NCBI GenBank assembly: GCA_024196135.1
Contig: JAMQCK010000863.1
Coordinates: forward strand, 1 to 14,754
Origin: Pleurotus ostreatus/Saccharomyces cerevisiae fusant
Lineage: Eukaryota > Opisthokonta
Length of the DNA stretch: 14,754 bases
Reading direction: 5' to 3'
In this document: one piece after another, positions 6,488-14,754 of the stretch
Layout: every line of letters begins with the position of its first letter
Numbering within the stretch: position 1 is the stretch's first letter
Position numbers and translations under genes: made by a program
Notes under the pieces: generated by a model
Told to the model about the DNA's origin: nothing
What the model saw: the letters and a program-made list of their open reading frames with translations, nothing else
The model's database searches: none

Positions 6488-8454
6488 ATGGACGCCTGCA
6501 ACTCTGCATCATCCGCGTCCTGCACAGTGCGCTTCGCCTCGCACTGCGCATTCATCCCCGCACCGTGCAAGAAGTCCAAGGGCGCCTCGACGCCCTCGCG
6601 CTCGGACAGCCCTGCGCCGTCAGTGGGCGGCGCGTCCCCGCTGTCGCCCACCAAGACCAAGGCGCGCGTTACGACGAAGGCAGTCAGCATTCCCCTTCAC
6701 AAGTTGTCGCTCAAGCTCCCGCTCCCACTTGTTGAGTTTGGGTGCGTCACTTCGTCGTAGAGTTTGGCATACTTCTCATCCACTACAGCCCTCTATCGCC
6801 TCCCAATACACCCACATCGACGCCTGCAGGGTTTGGCTCCCCGCGCAGCGAGTTTCCCGCTCAGAGGAGCGGGTCGCCAGCACCACCCCCCGTCCCACCC
6901 AAGCCCGCGACTCCCACTAAGTCCTGCTTGCGCGCACCCAGACTGCAGCCCGTGAAGAAGCGCCCCACCACTCCGCGCCGCGCGAGCATGCCCCTCCCCT
7001 TCGCCCCCATGCAGCTCGTCCAGGAGGTCAAGCCCGTGCCTGGACGCACCCTTGGCGAAATCGAGGTAGTGCCTGTAGAGTGCACCCTAGCACCCCTAGC
7101 GCGACGCCGCAAGCCTCGCCTGGCTGGGATCCTCCGCCTCGCGCCGCGGGAGCTTGAGGAGAGCCCGGAGGAAGCGGAGCTCCGCGCTCTGCGCGCGCAT
7201 GAATTGAAGGGCTGCTGCGCGCAGTGCGCATCCGCGTGCACGGCATCCGCGCTGCAAGCCGAGCAGTGGACGTTGGGCGCGCAGAGGGCGTGGGCGGCGT
7301 ACACGTTCGGCGAGCATATGGCGCCTGCGGCCCCGGCCCCGGCAGGGCATTTGTTTTCAGTGGACGAGGTCGACTTGCTACGCAGACGGTCACAAGAGCC
7401 CATCATCCGCGAGGGCGAAGCATCAGCAACAGCTATCGTTGTAACAGACGAGGAGGGAGGGCAGATTGCAACTGAGCCTCATTCTCGTCAGGTGTCCGGG
7501 GAGTCCTCCCTGTCATCCTCCTCCGGCTCTTTGTCCTCCCACTCAACCGACAGCCTCGCAAGCATCGGATCCGCCACCCTGACATCCCCGCCGACCTCAC
7601 CCCCGTGTTCGCCGCCCCAATGCCTCTCGCCGCCGCTTTCATTCTCCTCGTCGCCATTGCCCTCCCCGCTCTCGTCTTCGTCCGCGATCTCCTCGCCGGC
7701 CCTCTCATCCGACGGTTTTCCGTTATCAGGATCACCCCGCGTCCCTTCCTCTCCCTGCGTCCCGCCCAAGGCGCCCTATCGCCCGTCCGTGGCAGACGAC
7801 GAGGACGAGCTCTTCCCGCTCCCCGCGCGCAAGTGTTCGCCGAAACTGCCATGCCCGCGCTCGCCCGTCAAGGCGCGCCGCGCGTCCGCGATCTGCGCCA
7901 TGGACCGCGTCGTCGACATGTCGACGTGGAAGGATAAGGAGGGGGAGAAGCCTCAGGCCGGCGAGAAGTGCGGCGCGGCTCTTGCTGAGAAGCTTCAGGC
8001 CAGCGAGAAGTCCCCATGCGTCGACTCTATCGCGGAGAACTGGGAGGAGGTGACGATGCCTGGCGAGGCGTCACCATCCTCGGAGGCAGAGCAGATCATT
8101 GCACCCTCGCTGGCGCGCAAGACAGTCGATCGCAGGCGCTCGGCTTCCCTGGCGCTCTCGCTGCCGACTGCCGTGAAGCCATTGCACAGGCGCTCGTCGT
8201 CGACGTCGGCGAGTCCGGTGGCCGCGACGCCGGTGAGCCCGGTCGCTGCGACGCCGGTGAGCCCGGTCGCTGCGGCGCCGTCTCCCGTGGCCTGCGCGAC
8301 TCCATCTCCCGTGCAGGAGTGCGCTGCTCTAGCCACCCCGCCGCCGACGCCGACGTGCCCTCCGACGTCTCCTCGCCCCAAGGCGAAGCGGCGCGGATCC
8401 ATCCTGTCCACCCGCTTGTGGAAGGGTGCTCTGACTATGGGCGGCACTATCTGA
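6488..8454 (+). CDS. Pro/Ser-rich low-complexity protein, unrecognised
   Basis: Exons 6488-6741 and 6849-8454 (107-nt intron, GTGCGT donor, CGCAG acceptor, phase 2) give 619 residues. The ATG has a good context (CACCATGG). I do not recognise a catalytic domain. Seen in order: a Ser/Cys-rich start; a short conserved-looking LPLVEFGEFP at the splice junction; PPPVPPKP (possible SH3 ligand); a more ordered block at about 143-250 with PGRTLGEIEVVPVECTL, basic ARRRKPRLAGILRLAPRE, and a Cys cluster C207-C208-x2-C211-x3-C215; a long Ser/Pro stretch (about 310-430); GEKPQAGEKC and EKLQASEKS repeats; a VSPVAATP repeat; and a basic end PKAKRRGSILSTRLWKG. RRAS/RRRS/RRGS sites suit basophilic kinases. 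The protein is probably largely disordered, perhaps a regulatory or scaffold protein. The intron acceptor is the least certain point. Confidence 0.75.
8224..8271 (+). repeat. 24-nt perfect tandem repeat, two copies, in coding sequence
   Basis: Two identical 24-nt units (8224-8247 and 8248-8271) encode ATPVSPVA each, flanked by degenerate partial copies (SPVAA before, APSPVACATPSPV after). The period is a multiple of three, so copy-number change would keep the frame. Confidence 0.85.
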
Positions 8455-8905
8455 TTGACTGCCAATCAAGGTGTATCTCCAGCCGCCTACTAGCCTTGCG
8501 TCTGTTGCGCTAGGCTCAACCGTCTACCGTCCCTGGCCACCCTCGCTCCCCTCTGGTGTACTCCCCCCACCTCGCCAAGCTCACCTTCAACCCCCTCCGG
8601 TGATCTTCTCACCATCCCGCTAAGAACGTCCTGTGCCACAAATGTTACATCACCCCCTGCCTGCGAAGGCACCGCAACGCAAGCCCGTACCACCATCAGT
8701 ACTACCAACTATCGCCTCTCGTTTCCCCGATCCTGTCTTTATATCCATATCCCTGTCCCCAGTTACCCAACACGCACCACGGGCGCCCAGCCGCGCTCGC
8801 GCCTCCTCCCTCCGTCGGGTGTATAGGCGCCCTCGGAGTGGCGCGGCTTGCTTGAGGCGGGTCATGTGCCCTACCGAGAGTGGGGTATATGCTCTGCCTT
8901 GAGCT

Positions 8906-8957
8906 GGTATACATCTTGCTCGGGCGGGTTATACCCCTCACCTCGAGCAAGCTATAT
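8906..8957. repeat. Inverted repeat, 8-bp perfect core
   Basis: CTTGCTCG at 8915-8922 is complemented exactly by CGAGCAAG at 8944-8951, with a 21-base loop. The flanking TATA-like bases partly extend the stem. It may fold in a 3' untranslated region; there are no other mobile-element features. Confidence 0.45.
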
Positions 8958-9040
8958 CCCCCCAGCCGCCGCACGACTGTACCTTGACCCCGTCCGCCGC
9001 TGTATCGAGACTACGGGCCCTGTATTCGGGCTACACGGGC

Positions 9041-9062
9041 CTGTACCCAAGGGCCGGTACAG
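9041..9062. repeat. Inverted repeat, 7-bp perfect stem
   Basis: CTGTACC at 9041-9047 pairs with GGTACAG at 9056-9062 across an 8-base loop. It sits among related GGGCC/CTGTA words from 9014 onward, giving a small hairpin-prone patch. Confidence 0.45.
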
Positions 9063-9734
9063 CACGCTCCCGCTCCCACCCAACCGCCCCCGGACTTTGT
9101 CGAATGTGTCTCACTGCTGTCGGATACCTTATACCACCACCCCGTGCGCCTCTTGCTTACAGCGTCTGCCGCGTAGCGCCAGCGTCATCTCACCTATCCG
9201 ATTCACCTTTTTCTGATGACCTTGATAAGCGCATATACCGGCCCCGCTGCATAACAAATCGCACACTCTGCATATAGCCACGCATCCCTCATCATGCTGT
9301 ATATACTGACGCCATGTTTTGCTGTTCATAGTAATTAGGGAGGCCTGCAGCTCCCCTTGTTTCGTTCGTCTAGTTCCTATGATTCGTTCGTCGAGACCCG
9401 GATACTGTGCATATTTTGGCCTGGATACCGTCTGCATTCTCATCCTCATCGGCATACCGTTGCACGCATCGTCATCATCGTTGGGACTTTCGAAGTACAT
9501 ACTTTACTCCTACGAGCGTAGCAGTTGTTAGCTACCTTCGTACGTAGTCTTTGTGATAGATCGCAGCGGTCGATTTGTTTGACTAGTCTTAGATCTCGGA
9601 AGATTGATAGTGAGCACATCGACGCTCGTCCGAAAAATTCTCGACCAGTACTGTAGCGCGCACATATTGTCGTGAGAAGCGTATGCGCCGTCTACATCGT
9701 AGATGTCTATTTGCGTGAGCCATTGCTCCGTAGC

Positions 9735-10797
9735 CTAATCGAGTAATGAAGCCGCGATCTCGGCCAAAACCTCCTTCGACACGTCTACCCATTTCGATGT
9801 GCTAGGCGCCATGGTTCCGATATCGTCCTCGCGCATATTGCCCATCTTGCATTCGCGGTCGAAGTCCTTTCCGCTCACGATATCGAACCGGTCGCCCGCC
9901 CAGACGTCCGTGATATTGCGATCCGCTGGCAAGTTAGAGCAGTGCGACCAACAGATGCGGCTGAGGACCGCAGACCCAAGGCAGGGATCGGCGTCAAAGA
10001 TGGAGGTGCGCTGTGGTTTTCTATCCTTGTTGAACTTGGCCATCGCCTTGCCTGTGACGTACTCCCCCTTCGACAGATTGCGAAGTACGAACCCGCGTTG
10101 GTCCACCGAGCACCACTCTATTGGCAGCACTTGCTCGAGCAGATACGTGATTTTTTGACTCTCGTTATGGTATGCGGGATCTCGCATGTATTCGTCGGGT
10201 CGCGCCATGAAGAAGGGCATGTTCAACCTAGACTTGATGCTGCGTTCCTCCTGGTGGTCGGAGTAGATAGCGTCCGTGCCGGGAGGCGAGAAAATGTCGA
10301 TGACCTCTGGTTCAGGGATATGCAGGCTGGGCGGAAAGAAGCCCTCGTCGTTGTAGTCGCCCAGAACAATCAGACGTTGGCCGATCGCGGAGCATTTGGC
10401 AATGCGTTGCTCGGCGAAACTGATCAAGTGGCGAGCACCGATATTCCAGAGATCTCGGCAGGTGGCGCAGAGGAAGACAAGCTCGATCCAATCATCGAGC
10501 TGAGCAAAGACTGCGTCGATCAGCTCGCTGGGCAGAATGAAGATGCATTCGGGGTCGCTGGACATTACGATATGGTAAGCCACCGGCTAAGTAAGCCATT
10601 GCGATAGCTTACCTCCAATGAGGCTGGCGCTGCATAACTGCTCCTCGAGTTTCGACTTGGACATCAGTCGCAGTGACCAGCTTCCTCGGTCTTAGCATGT
10701 CGAAGACGGTGCGTCCGAGTTGCCAGAAGCCCTTGCCAGGATACACTCGTGTCTTCGTCTTCCCATCCAGATTAGCTAAGGCCCAGTGCTGTCCCAT
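9735..10797 (-). CDS. F-box-like protein of the MGQxW family, paralogue 1
   Basis: Exons 10797-10613 and 10557-9735 (55-nt intron, GTAAGC donor, CTTAC branch, CCAG acceptor) give 335 residues. The protein starts MGQHWALANLDGKTKTR, then FDMLRPRKLV. An F-box-like segment follows at about 66-105: FILPSELIDAVFAQLDDW, VFLCATCRDLWNIGARHL. Further on are IGQRLIVLGDYND, LRNLSKGEYVTGKAMAKFNK and VWAGDRFDIV. Fungal proteins with an MGQxWxLxNxD start, an F-box-like segment and a late WAGDRFDI motif form a large basidiomycete family; F-box proteins usually bring targets to SCF ubiquitin ligases, but no target is known here. No ATG precedes MGQ in the same frame, which fixes the start. It is paralogous to and in tandem with 11177-12296. 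Confidence 0.86.
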
Positions 10798-11176
10798 GTG
10801 GAAGTCAGTGTGGCGTACGGTGATAGTGGTCGGTGGCAAGAGCAGAAATGAGCGAAGCGCGTCAACGATCACTTTTTGCGGTAGATGCCGAGATTTGTGG
10901 CGTTAGTCAACAATCCCTGTCAATCCGACGCAAATACTTATGTGCATAGGTTTGTACTTGAGGTGAGTCGCGCGAGCGTGTATAGCTCACGAGCGCAGTC
11001 TTCGCCATAGACCAGAGTGGCCGAAGCATGATCGTTTGGACGCAGTAATTCTATTTGTCACACCGGCCCTGTTTCCTGAGTACATAGTACCAATTGCGCA
11101 AGGTCGCGTGATCATTGAGCAGAGATACATATGAGAACCAGGGGTGCAGTCTACAAGCCGAACACTTCTACGTAAC
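10798..11176. other. Intergenic region between the two F-box-like genes
   Basis: These 379 bases hold the leader and promoter of paralogue 1 and the 3' end of paralogue 2. The segment next to paralogue 1 resembles the matching position upstream of paralogue 2. The rest shows no gene. Confidence 0.55.
10883..10902 (-). promoter_or_regulatory. Conserved upstream element, F-box paralogue 1
   Basis: AGATGCCGAGATTTGTGGCG on the plus strand lies about 86 bases upstream of the ATG of paralogue 1. The same block, one base different in length, is upstream of paralogue 2 at 12391-12411. It is either a shared promoter element or leftover similarity from the duplication. Confidence 0.4.
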
Positions 11177-12296
11177 CTAGTTTGGAGGGAAAAAGTCCTT
11201 CTCTAGTTCGGTGACTACCTCCCTGGACACGTCGTGCCATTCGGCAGTCGTGCCTTGGCTCTCGTCGACGAGTTGGTTGGGAGCAAATTCCTTCTTGCAG
11301 TCCCGTTCAAGTTCATCTTCGCCCACGATATCAAACCGATCACCTGCCCACACGCCCGTATAGTTATGTCTCCCGTCACCGTTAGAGCAGCGCGACCATA
11401 TGATGCGACTGAAGACCACGAAACCGAGGCACGGCTGAACGCTGAGGGGGCGGTTCTGAGCCTTCATATCTTTGTTGAACTTGGCCATCGCCACTCCAGT
11501 TACATACTCCCGCTTCGAGAGATTGCGAAGTATAAGACGGCTTTGGTCTTCCGTTCCATACTTGATCGGCAGCACGCTGTTGAGCAGGTCCTGTATGTTC
11601 TGCCACTCGTATTGATGCGCGGGAATGCCACCGCGGAAAGGCAGGTACGAATGGGGGAGCGTCTTGATAGGCTCCATGACGAGTATCGTCTTGATGTCGC
11701 GTTCGTCCCGGTAATTCGTGTAGACGCGAGGTATGTCGGCATAGTTCGTATCCTCCTCGGGATCCCCGGTGTTGCGCAGCGAGAACAGATCGCGCATCTC
11801 GGCCTCGGGTATGTGGACGCCGGGCGGGAAGAAGTCCTTGTCGTTGTAGTCGCCCATGTATATAAGGCGCTGGCCGATAGCGGACCCGTAAGATTTGGCA
11901 AGCCATCGGTCAGAGACTTGGAGCAAGTGGCGAACGCCGATGTTCCAAAGATCGCGACATGTAACAGCGAGGAAGACAAGAGCAATCCAGTCGTCGACAT
12001 GGGTGAAGATCACGTCGATGAGTTCGTTCGGAAGGGTAAATAGAGCTCGTGGATTGCTGCAGACACCGCGTTAGGTGCTGCGGAGAAAGAGACGTAGTGC
12101 AGATAGCGTACCTAGACAATGGCTGGCGCTGGAGAAACGTTCCCCGGGTCTCGACCAGAACGTCGTCTGCATCAACCAGCTTCCTCGGTCGAAGCATATC
12201 GAAAATGGTGTCTCCCAAGTGATAGCGGTCTCTACCAAGACACAGGCGGATCCTGATCTTGCCATCCAAGTTGGCCAGAGCCCAGTCTTGTCCCAT
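11177..12296 (-). CDS. F-box-like protein of the MGQxW family, paralogue 2
   Basis: Exons 12296-12112 and 12056-11177 (55-nt intron, GTACGC donor, CTGCAG acceptor) give 354 residues. It starts MGQDWALANLDGKIRIR and has FDMLRPRKLVDADDVLVETR. The F-box-like segment is FTLPNELIDVIFTHVDDW, VFLAVTCRDLWNIGVRHLL. Then IGQRLIYMGDYNDKDFFPPG, LRNLSKREYVTGVAMAKFNK and VWAGDRFDIV. Exon 1 is 185 nt and the intron 55 nt, exactly as in paralogue 1, with the same phase. It is about 19 residues longer, mostly in the variable middle (about residues 140-190). No in-frame ATG precedes MGQ. SCF adaptor function is inferred from the family. It is divergent from the Fmp32-like gene. Confidence 0.86.
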
Positions 12297-12603
12297 GTTG
12301 AAATCGAAGTGGCGTGTATTGATGGTGGTCGGTGGCAGAAGGTGAATAAGAGCAGAAAGCAACGAAGCGCGCAGTGATCACATTCTCGGCAGATGCCGAG
12401 AGTTTGTGGCGCTGCTGAATGACGCAGGCAGCCGGCCCTGGCGGCCCGTCGATGCCTGCGCGCCTGAGTGATTTCCGAAATCAGCCCTTCCAGTCACTTC
12501 AGCTTCATCCCATCCTCGTCAACCGTCAATCACTGCATTTTCTCTCCCTACCCCTTCTCCCTTCATCTAATCTCTCTTGAACGTGACCACCTATACGTAC
12601 TCC
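12297..12603. promoter_or_regulatory. Divergent intergenic region, F-box paralogue 2 / FMP32-like
   Basis: These 307 bases separate two divergent start codons. The left third matches the leader and promoter of F-box paralogue 1. The right part (about 12480-12585) is pyrimidine-rich, as expected before the plus-strand gene. A GC-rich patch with CCGGCCCTGGCGGCC lies near 12432-12446. No TATA box is evident. Confidence 0.5.
12391..12411 (-). promoter_or_regulatory. Conserved upstream element, F-box paralogue 2
   Basis: AGATGCCGAG followed by AGTTTGTGGCG lies about 95 bases upstream of the paralogue 2 ATG and matches 10883-10902 upstream of paralogue 1. A GATCAC word also precedes it at similar spacing in both promoters. 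Confidence 0.4.
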
Positions 12604-13494
12604 ATGGCCTCCATGCTCTCCCTCGCCACCAGGCGTGCCGCATGTTCTAGGTCAAGCAGCTGGGCTGCAGGGCCCTCCGCGTTACGCATGTTCTCGATGA
12701 CCCCTCGGCGATCAGACTTTCACTTTGACACACATCACTTTGTTGAACGTCTGGAGAGGGAGGGACTCAATCGTGCTCAGGTGTGTGTCGCATCCGACCG
12801 AAGGTGCATGGGTACTGAAGCGGATGTGTAGGCAGAGGGGATCATGACTGCCATGGCAGAGGTCATAGATGAGAGCATCAGGAATATGACCAGTAACATG
12901 GTTACGAAGGCTGAGCAGGAGAAGGTATGGCGTCGCGCTCCCTGTTCTAGTCACCTTGCTGACCGACGCGTTCTATTTCCTCCTTTCCCCCTCCTCTCCG
13001 CCTCCTCTCTGCCCTCTGACATTACTACCACTAACTTACCACGTACCCCATAGCAACACTACACCCAACAAGTCGACTTCGCGCAGATCAAGTCCGAGCT
13101 GCAGCTCATGGAGAAGAACGACCTCGCAATGCTCAAAGCCGAGAACGACCGCCTCCTGAACGACATCGAGAAGCTCAAGCAGCGGCTGAGGGAGGAGATC
13201 ACGCGCACACAAGCCGGCGTCCGGCTCGACCTTAACCTCGAGAAGGGCCGCATACGCGAAGAGAGCTCGGGCCAGGAGCTGAAGATCAAGGAAATCGACA
13301 CGCGCATAGAGCAGGAGATCGCGAACCTGCGGACGTCAATACAGGCGTCGAAGGTGCGTTTGGCCAATGTTTTGCCGAGTGAAGATATCGTGAATGCTCA
13401 CGCGACTTCGTAGGCGACGACCTTGCAGTACTTGGTCGGTATTGTGACTGGTTGCTCGGCGCTTGTCATGGCATACCTCCGCTTCCGGTCATGA
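12604..13494 (+). CDS. FMP32: Fmp32/MCUR1-like mitochondrial inner-membrane protein
   Basis: Four exons, 12604-12780, 12832-12924, 13054-13353 and 13414-13494, give 216 residues. The N-terminus (MASMLSLATRRAACSRSSSW) is Arg/Ser-rich without acids, a typical mitochondrial presequence. Then FDTHHFVERLEREGLNRAQAEGIM, a long coiled coil (about 90-190; SELQLMEKNDLAMLKAEND, IEKLKQRLREEITRTQAGVR, LDLNLEKGRIREES) and one C-terminal membrane helix (LVGIVTGCSALVMAYLRF) ending in RS. This is the full architecture of the DUF1640/CCDC90 family. Yeast Fmp32 takes part in cytochrome c oxidase assembly; animal MCUR1 also affects calcium uptake. The fungal role cannot be told from sequence. Introns of 51, 129 and 60 nt all have good AG acceptors and restore family sequence across each join. 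Confidence 0.94.
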
Positions 13495-13867
13495 CGACTC
13501 TTGCTCTCCTTCGTTCGGCTCTTGCACGAGAATCAATTGTATCTATAGATTATGGCGCTATACGTACCCGGGACCTTCGGTATCTATCTAATGCTATACC
13601 TCGCTTCAGTTTGGTCGAACCGGGCGACGCATGGATCAGCGCAAACATTCCCGCCCTCACTACGACCCGCTGGAGAGCTAGTTGTTCGGTGGATGAGTAG
13701 GAACGACCCGTATACCTCGAAGTGCTGAGTGTAGTCGCATGCGTGCAGTGAGCACTGAGCTATACAATACAGACCGACTATATATGATGTAGTAGTCGAA
13801 CCGTGGGACATCACACAGTGATCGAACTCAGTCGCGGACCGGAGACGCGACGTGCTCACCTTCCTTC
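13495..13867. other. Intergenic region downstream of FMP32-like gene
   Basis: These 373 bases hold no supported gene. They contain the 3' end of the FMP32-like gene and the promoter of the next. No TATA, tRNA or repeat structure is convincing. Confidence 0.5.
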
Positions 13868-14754
13868 ATGTTATCGAACGCCTGGCGACGCGGTGTACAG
13901 CGGTCTGCGTTATTGCAAGCCAGAGGGAGGGTCACTTCTCAGCTGAACGCGTACTTGCACGCGTCAGCACCACAGCACAATGTCGCCCTAGAACAGGTCT
14001 CGCAACAGGTGTTGGACGTGGTGCGTTCAATGCCAGAGCAGAGATTCCTCTTGTTAACGCGTATTCAGCCAAACCTTGCACCATCACTATCTCTCAATGA
14101 TGATGTAGAGCCCCCTCCGGTGCGCGTCCGCGGTGCACACCTCATCAATCGCGCACCCAGACGCCACGGCTGGAAAGAGTTCGCCCCCGTCTCCACCCTC
14201 GACGCCTCCAAACTCCAACCAACCGACGTGCAGGACCTCTCCGGCCTCCGCTTCCACGGCATCAACATCATCCCCGACCCTCACGACAGCGCTAACCACC
14301 ACCGCAAGCGCGACATCTACCGCATCCCCTTCACCTACACCCGATGGCCCCTCACCGCGCCGTCCCTCGTCGCGCCGTTCCCCGAGGGCACGCGTGGCTT
14401 CTTCTACTTCTACCACAACGCGCTGCACCCGGCGACTAGCGGCGTGCGCTTCCGCGTCGTGCCCTCTGGGCGGCCAGAGGATTTCGCGGCGGGACACGAC
14501 CTGCTGACGTCCGAGGGCGTGGTGTGGGGCCCGCGGATGTATCGGCTAGTCCACCCCTTCAAGCCTGGGCAGCCGCGGGGATTTAAGCTCTCTGACGAGG
14601 AGCTCAGGAGCGAGTACTACCGCAGGGACCGGGGCACACCGATCAGGAAGAGCAGCAAGCTGCGGTACCAGTCGCGTCAGGGGGAGCTGCTGGACTACCT
14701 GACCGACTTTCACATAAGTGAAGAGGACTTGGGTAAGTGGTCTGCATAGGGCCC
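13868..14754 (+). CDS. Unrecognised protein with mitochondrial-like N-terminus (probably continues)
   Basis: An open frame from ATG 13868 reads to TAG at 14747-14749 (293 residues), but a consensus donor GTAAGT at 14733-14738 lies just before that stop. The real coding sequence may therefore splice at 14732 and continue beyond the window. I do not recognise the family. Residues 1-35 (MLSNAWRRGVQRSALLQARG...) are Arg-rich with few acids and could be a mitochondrial presequence. The body is folded-looking: LSGLRFHGINIIPDP, YRIPFTYTRWPL, GTRGFFYFYHNALHPATSGV, FRVVPSGRPEDFAAGHDLL and GPRMYRLVHPFKPGQPRGF. The C-terminal part is charged and Arg/Lys-rich (YYRRDRGTPIRKSSKLRYQS). No membrane helix is apparent. 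Confidence 0.7.

Larger units (their letters stand above)
8455..9734. other. Long intergenic region between convergent genes
   Basis: These 1280 bases lie between the stop codons of the Pro/Ser-rich gene (plus) and the F-box-like gene (minus). The first 300 bases are CT-rich. At 8815-9065 there are short degenerate GTATA/TATAC-containing repeats and two inverted repeats, listed separately. The remainder (9070-9734) is A+T-richer with ATG/CAT-rich runs. I see no tRNA-like or supported protein-coding signal. Confidence 0.6.

Noticed and set aside
6861..7852. Several minus-strand and alternate plus-strand frames of 93-181 residues within the Pro/Ser-rich gene
   Set aside because: Low-complexity shadows of a GC-rich exon; none has a recognisable domain or its own start and splice signals.
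9129..9500. 123-residue minus-strand frame in the long intergenic region
   Set aside because: Its start is a low-complexity CAT/ATG run, composition is not protein-like, and it matches no family I know. A real small gene cannot be fully excluded.
10798..10872. In-frame upstream extension of F-box paralogue 1 (LLPPTT block), also present before paralogue 2
   Set aside because: Neither extension contains an ATG, and the family begins at MGQ. The similarity is better explained as a duplicated untranslated leader.
11234..12043. 269-residue open frame on the plus strand opposite F-box paralogue 2, with a similar 221-residue frame opposite paralogue 1 (9942-10607)
   Set aside because: They resemble each other only because the minus-strand genes are paralogues. 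No start context, splice logic or family fit, whereas the minus strand encodes a coherent family protein.
13540..13830. Possible tRNA T-loop words (GGTCGAACC-like and GTCGAACC) in the region after the FMP32-like gene
   Set aside because: No matching acceptor stem, D-arm or anticodon arm at the right spacing on either strand.
1..14754. Mobile element, secondary-metabolite cluster, mating-type locus or CRISPR array
   Set aside because: No transposase, reverse transcriptase, long terminal repeat, synthase, homeodomain/pheromone-receptor gene or spaced repeat array was seen; the content is ordinary fungal chromosome with two tandem duplications.

Overview
The window is nuclear DNA from a filamentous basidiomycete, most likely an Agaricomycete (the gene style would suit a Polyporales-type wood-decay fungus, but nothing here fixes the order). 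Evidence: dense genes on both strands, many short GT-AG introns (about 40-130 nt) with CTNAY-type branch points close to the acceptor, very short internal exons, GC-rich third positions, pyrimidine-rich stretches before start codons, and fungal proteins such as Hsk3 and Fmp32. I see no transposon, rRNA, tRNA or CRISPR array. Exon models below were built by hand from reading frame, splice signals and protein family fit.

Layout, left to right: (1) 1-762, minus: 3' part missing at the window edge, a stand-alone PNKP-like P-loop kinase. (2) 998-1303, plus: the small DASH/Dam1 subunit Hsk3, divergent from (1). (3) 1540-2768, plus: a UCH-L3/Yuh1-type ubiquitin C-terminal hydrolase in eight exons, including a 12-nt microexon. 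(4) 2889-3035: a CGTGA/TCACG-rich repeat patch between genes. (5) 3234-4328 and 5041-5943, plus: two paralogous genes in tandem. Each joins an N-terminal GRP (AT-hook-like) segment, a strongly conserved central module and a C-terminal SUMO-like fold without the diglycine end. This is the most novel-looking part of the window. (6) 6488-8454, plus: a long low-complexity Pro/Ser-rich protein with a small cysteine cluster and a 24-nt tandem repeat. (7) 8455-9734: a long intergenic stretch between convergent genes, with two small inverted repeats. (8) 9735-10797 and 11177-12296, minus: a second tandem pair, F-box-like proteins with an MGQxW start; each has one 55-nt intron at the same place, and their promoter/leader sequence is also conserved. 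(9) 12604-13494, plus: Fmp32/MCUR1-like mitochondrial inner-membrane protein, divergent from the F-box pair. (10) 13868 to the end, plus: an unrecognised protein with a mitochondrial-looking N-terminus, probably continuing beyond the window.

The genes do not form a pathway or cluster; this is ordinary fungal chromosome with mixed housekeeping genes (DNA-end/nucleotide kinase, kinetochore, ubiquitin, mitochondria). Two local tandem duplications stand out: the SUMO-like pair and the F-box-like pair. Three genes touch the ubiquitin/SUMO world (a UCH deubiquitinase, SUMO-like folds, F-box-like adaptors), but they are of different families and I infer no functional link from proximity alone.
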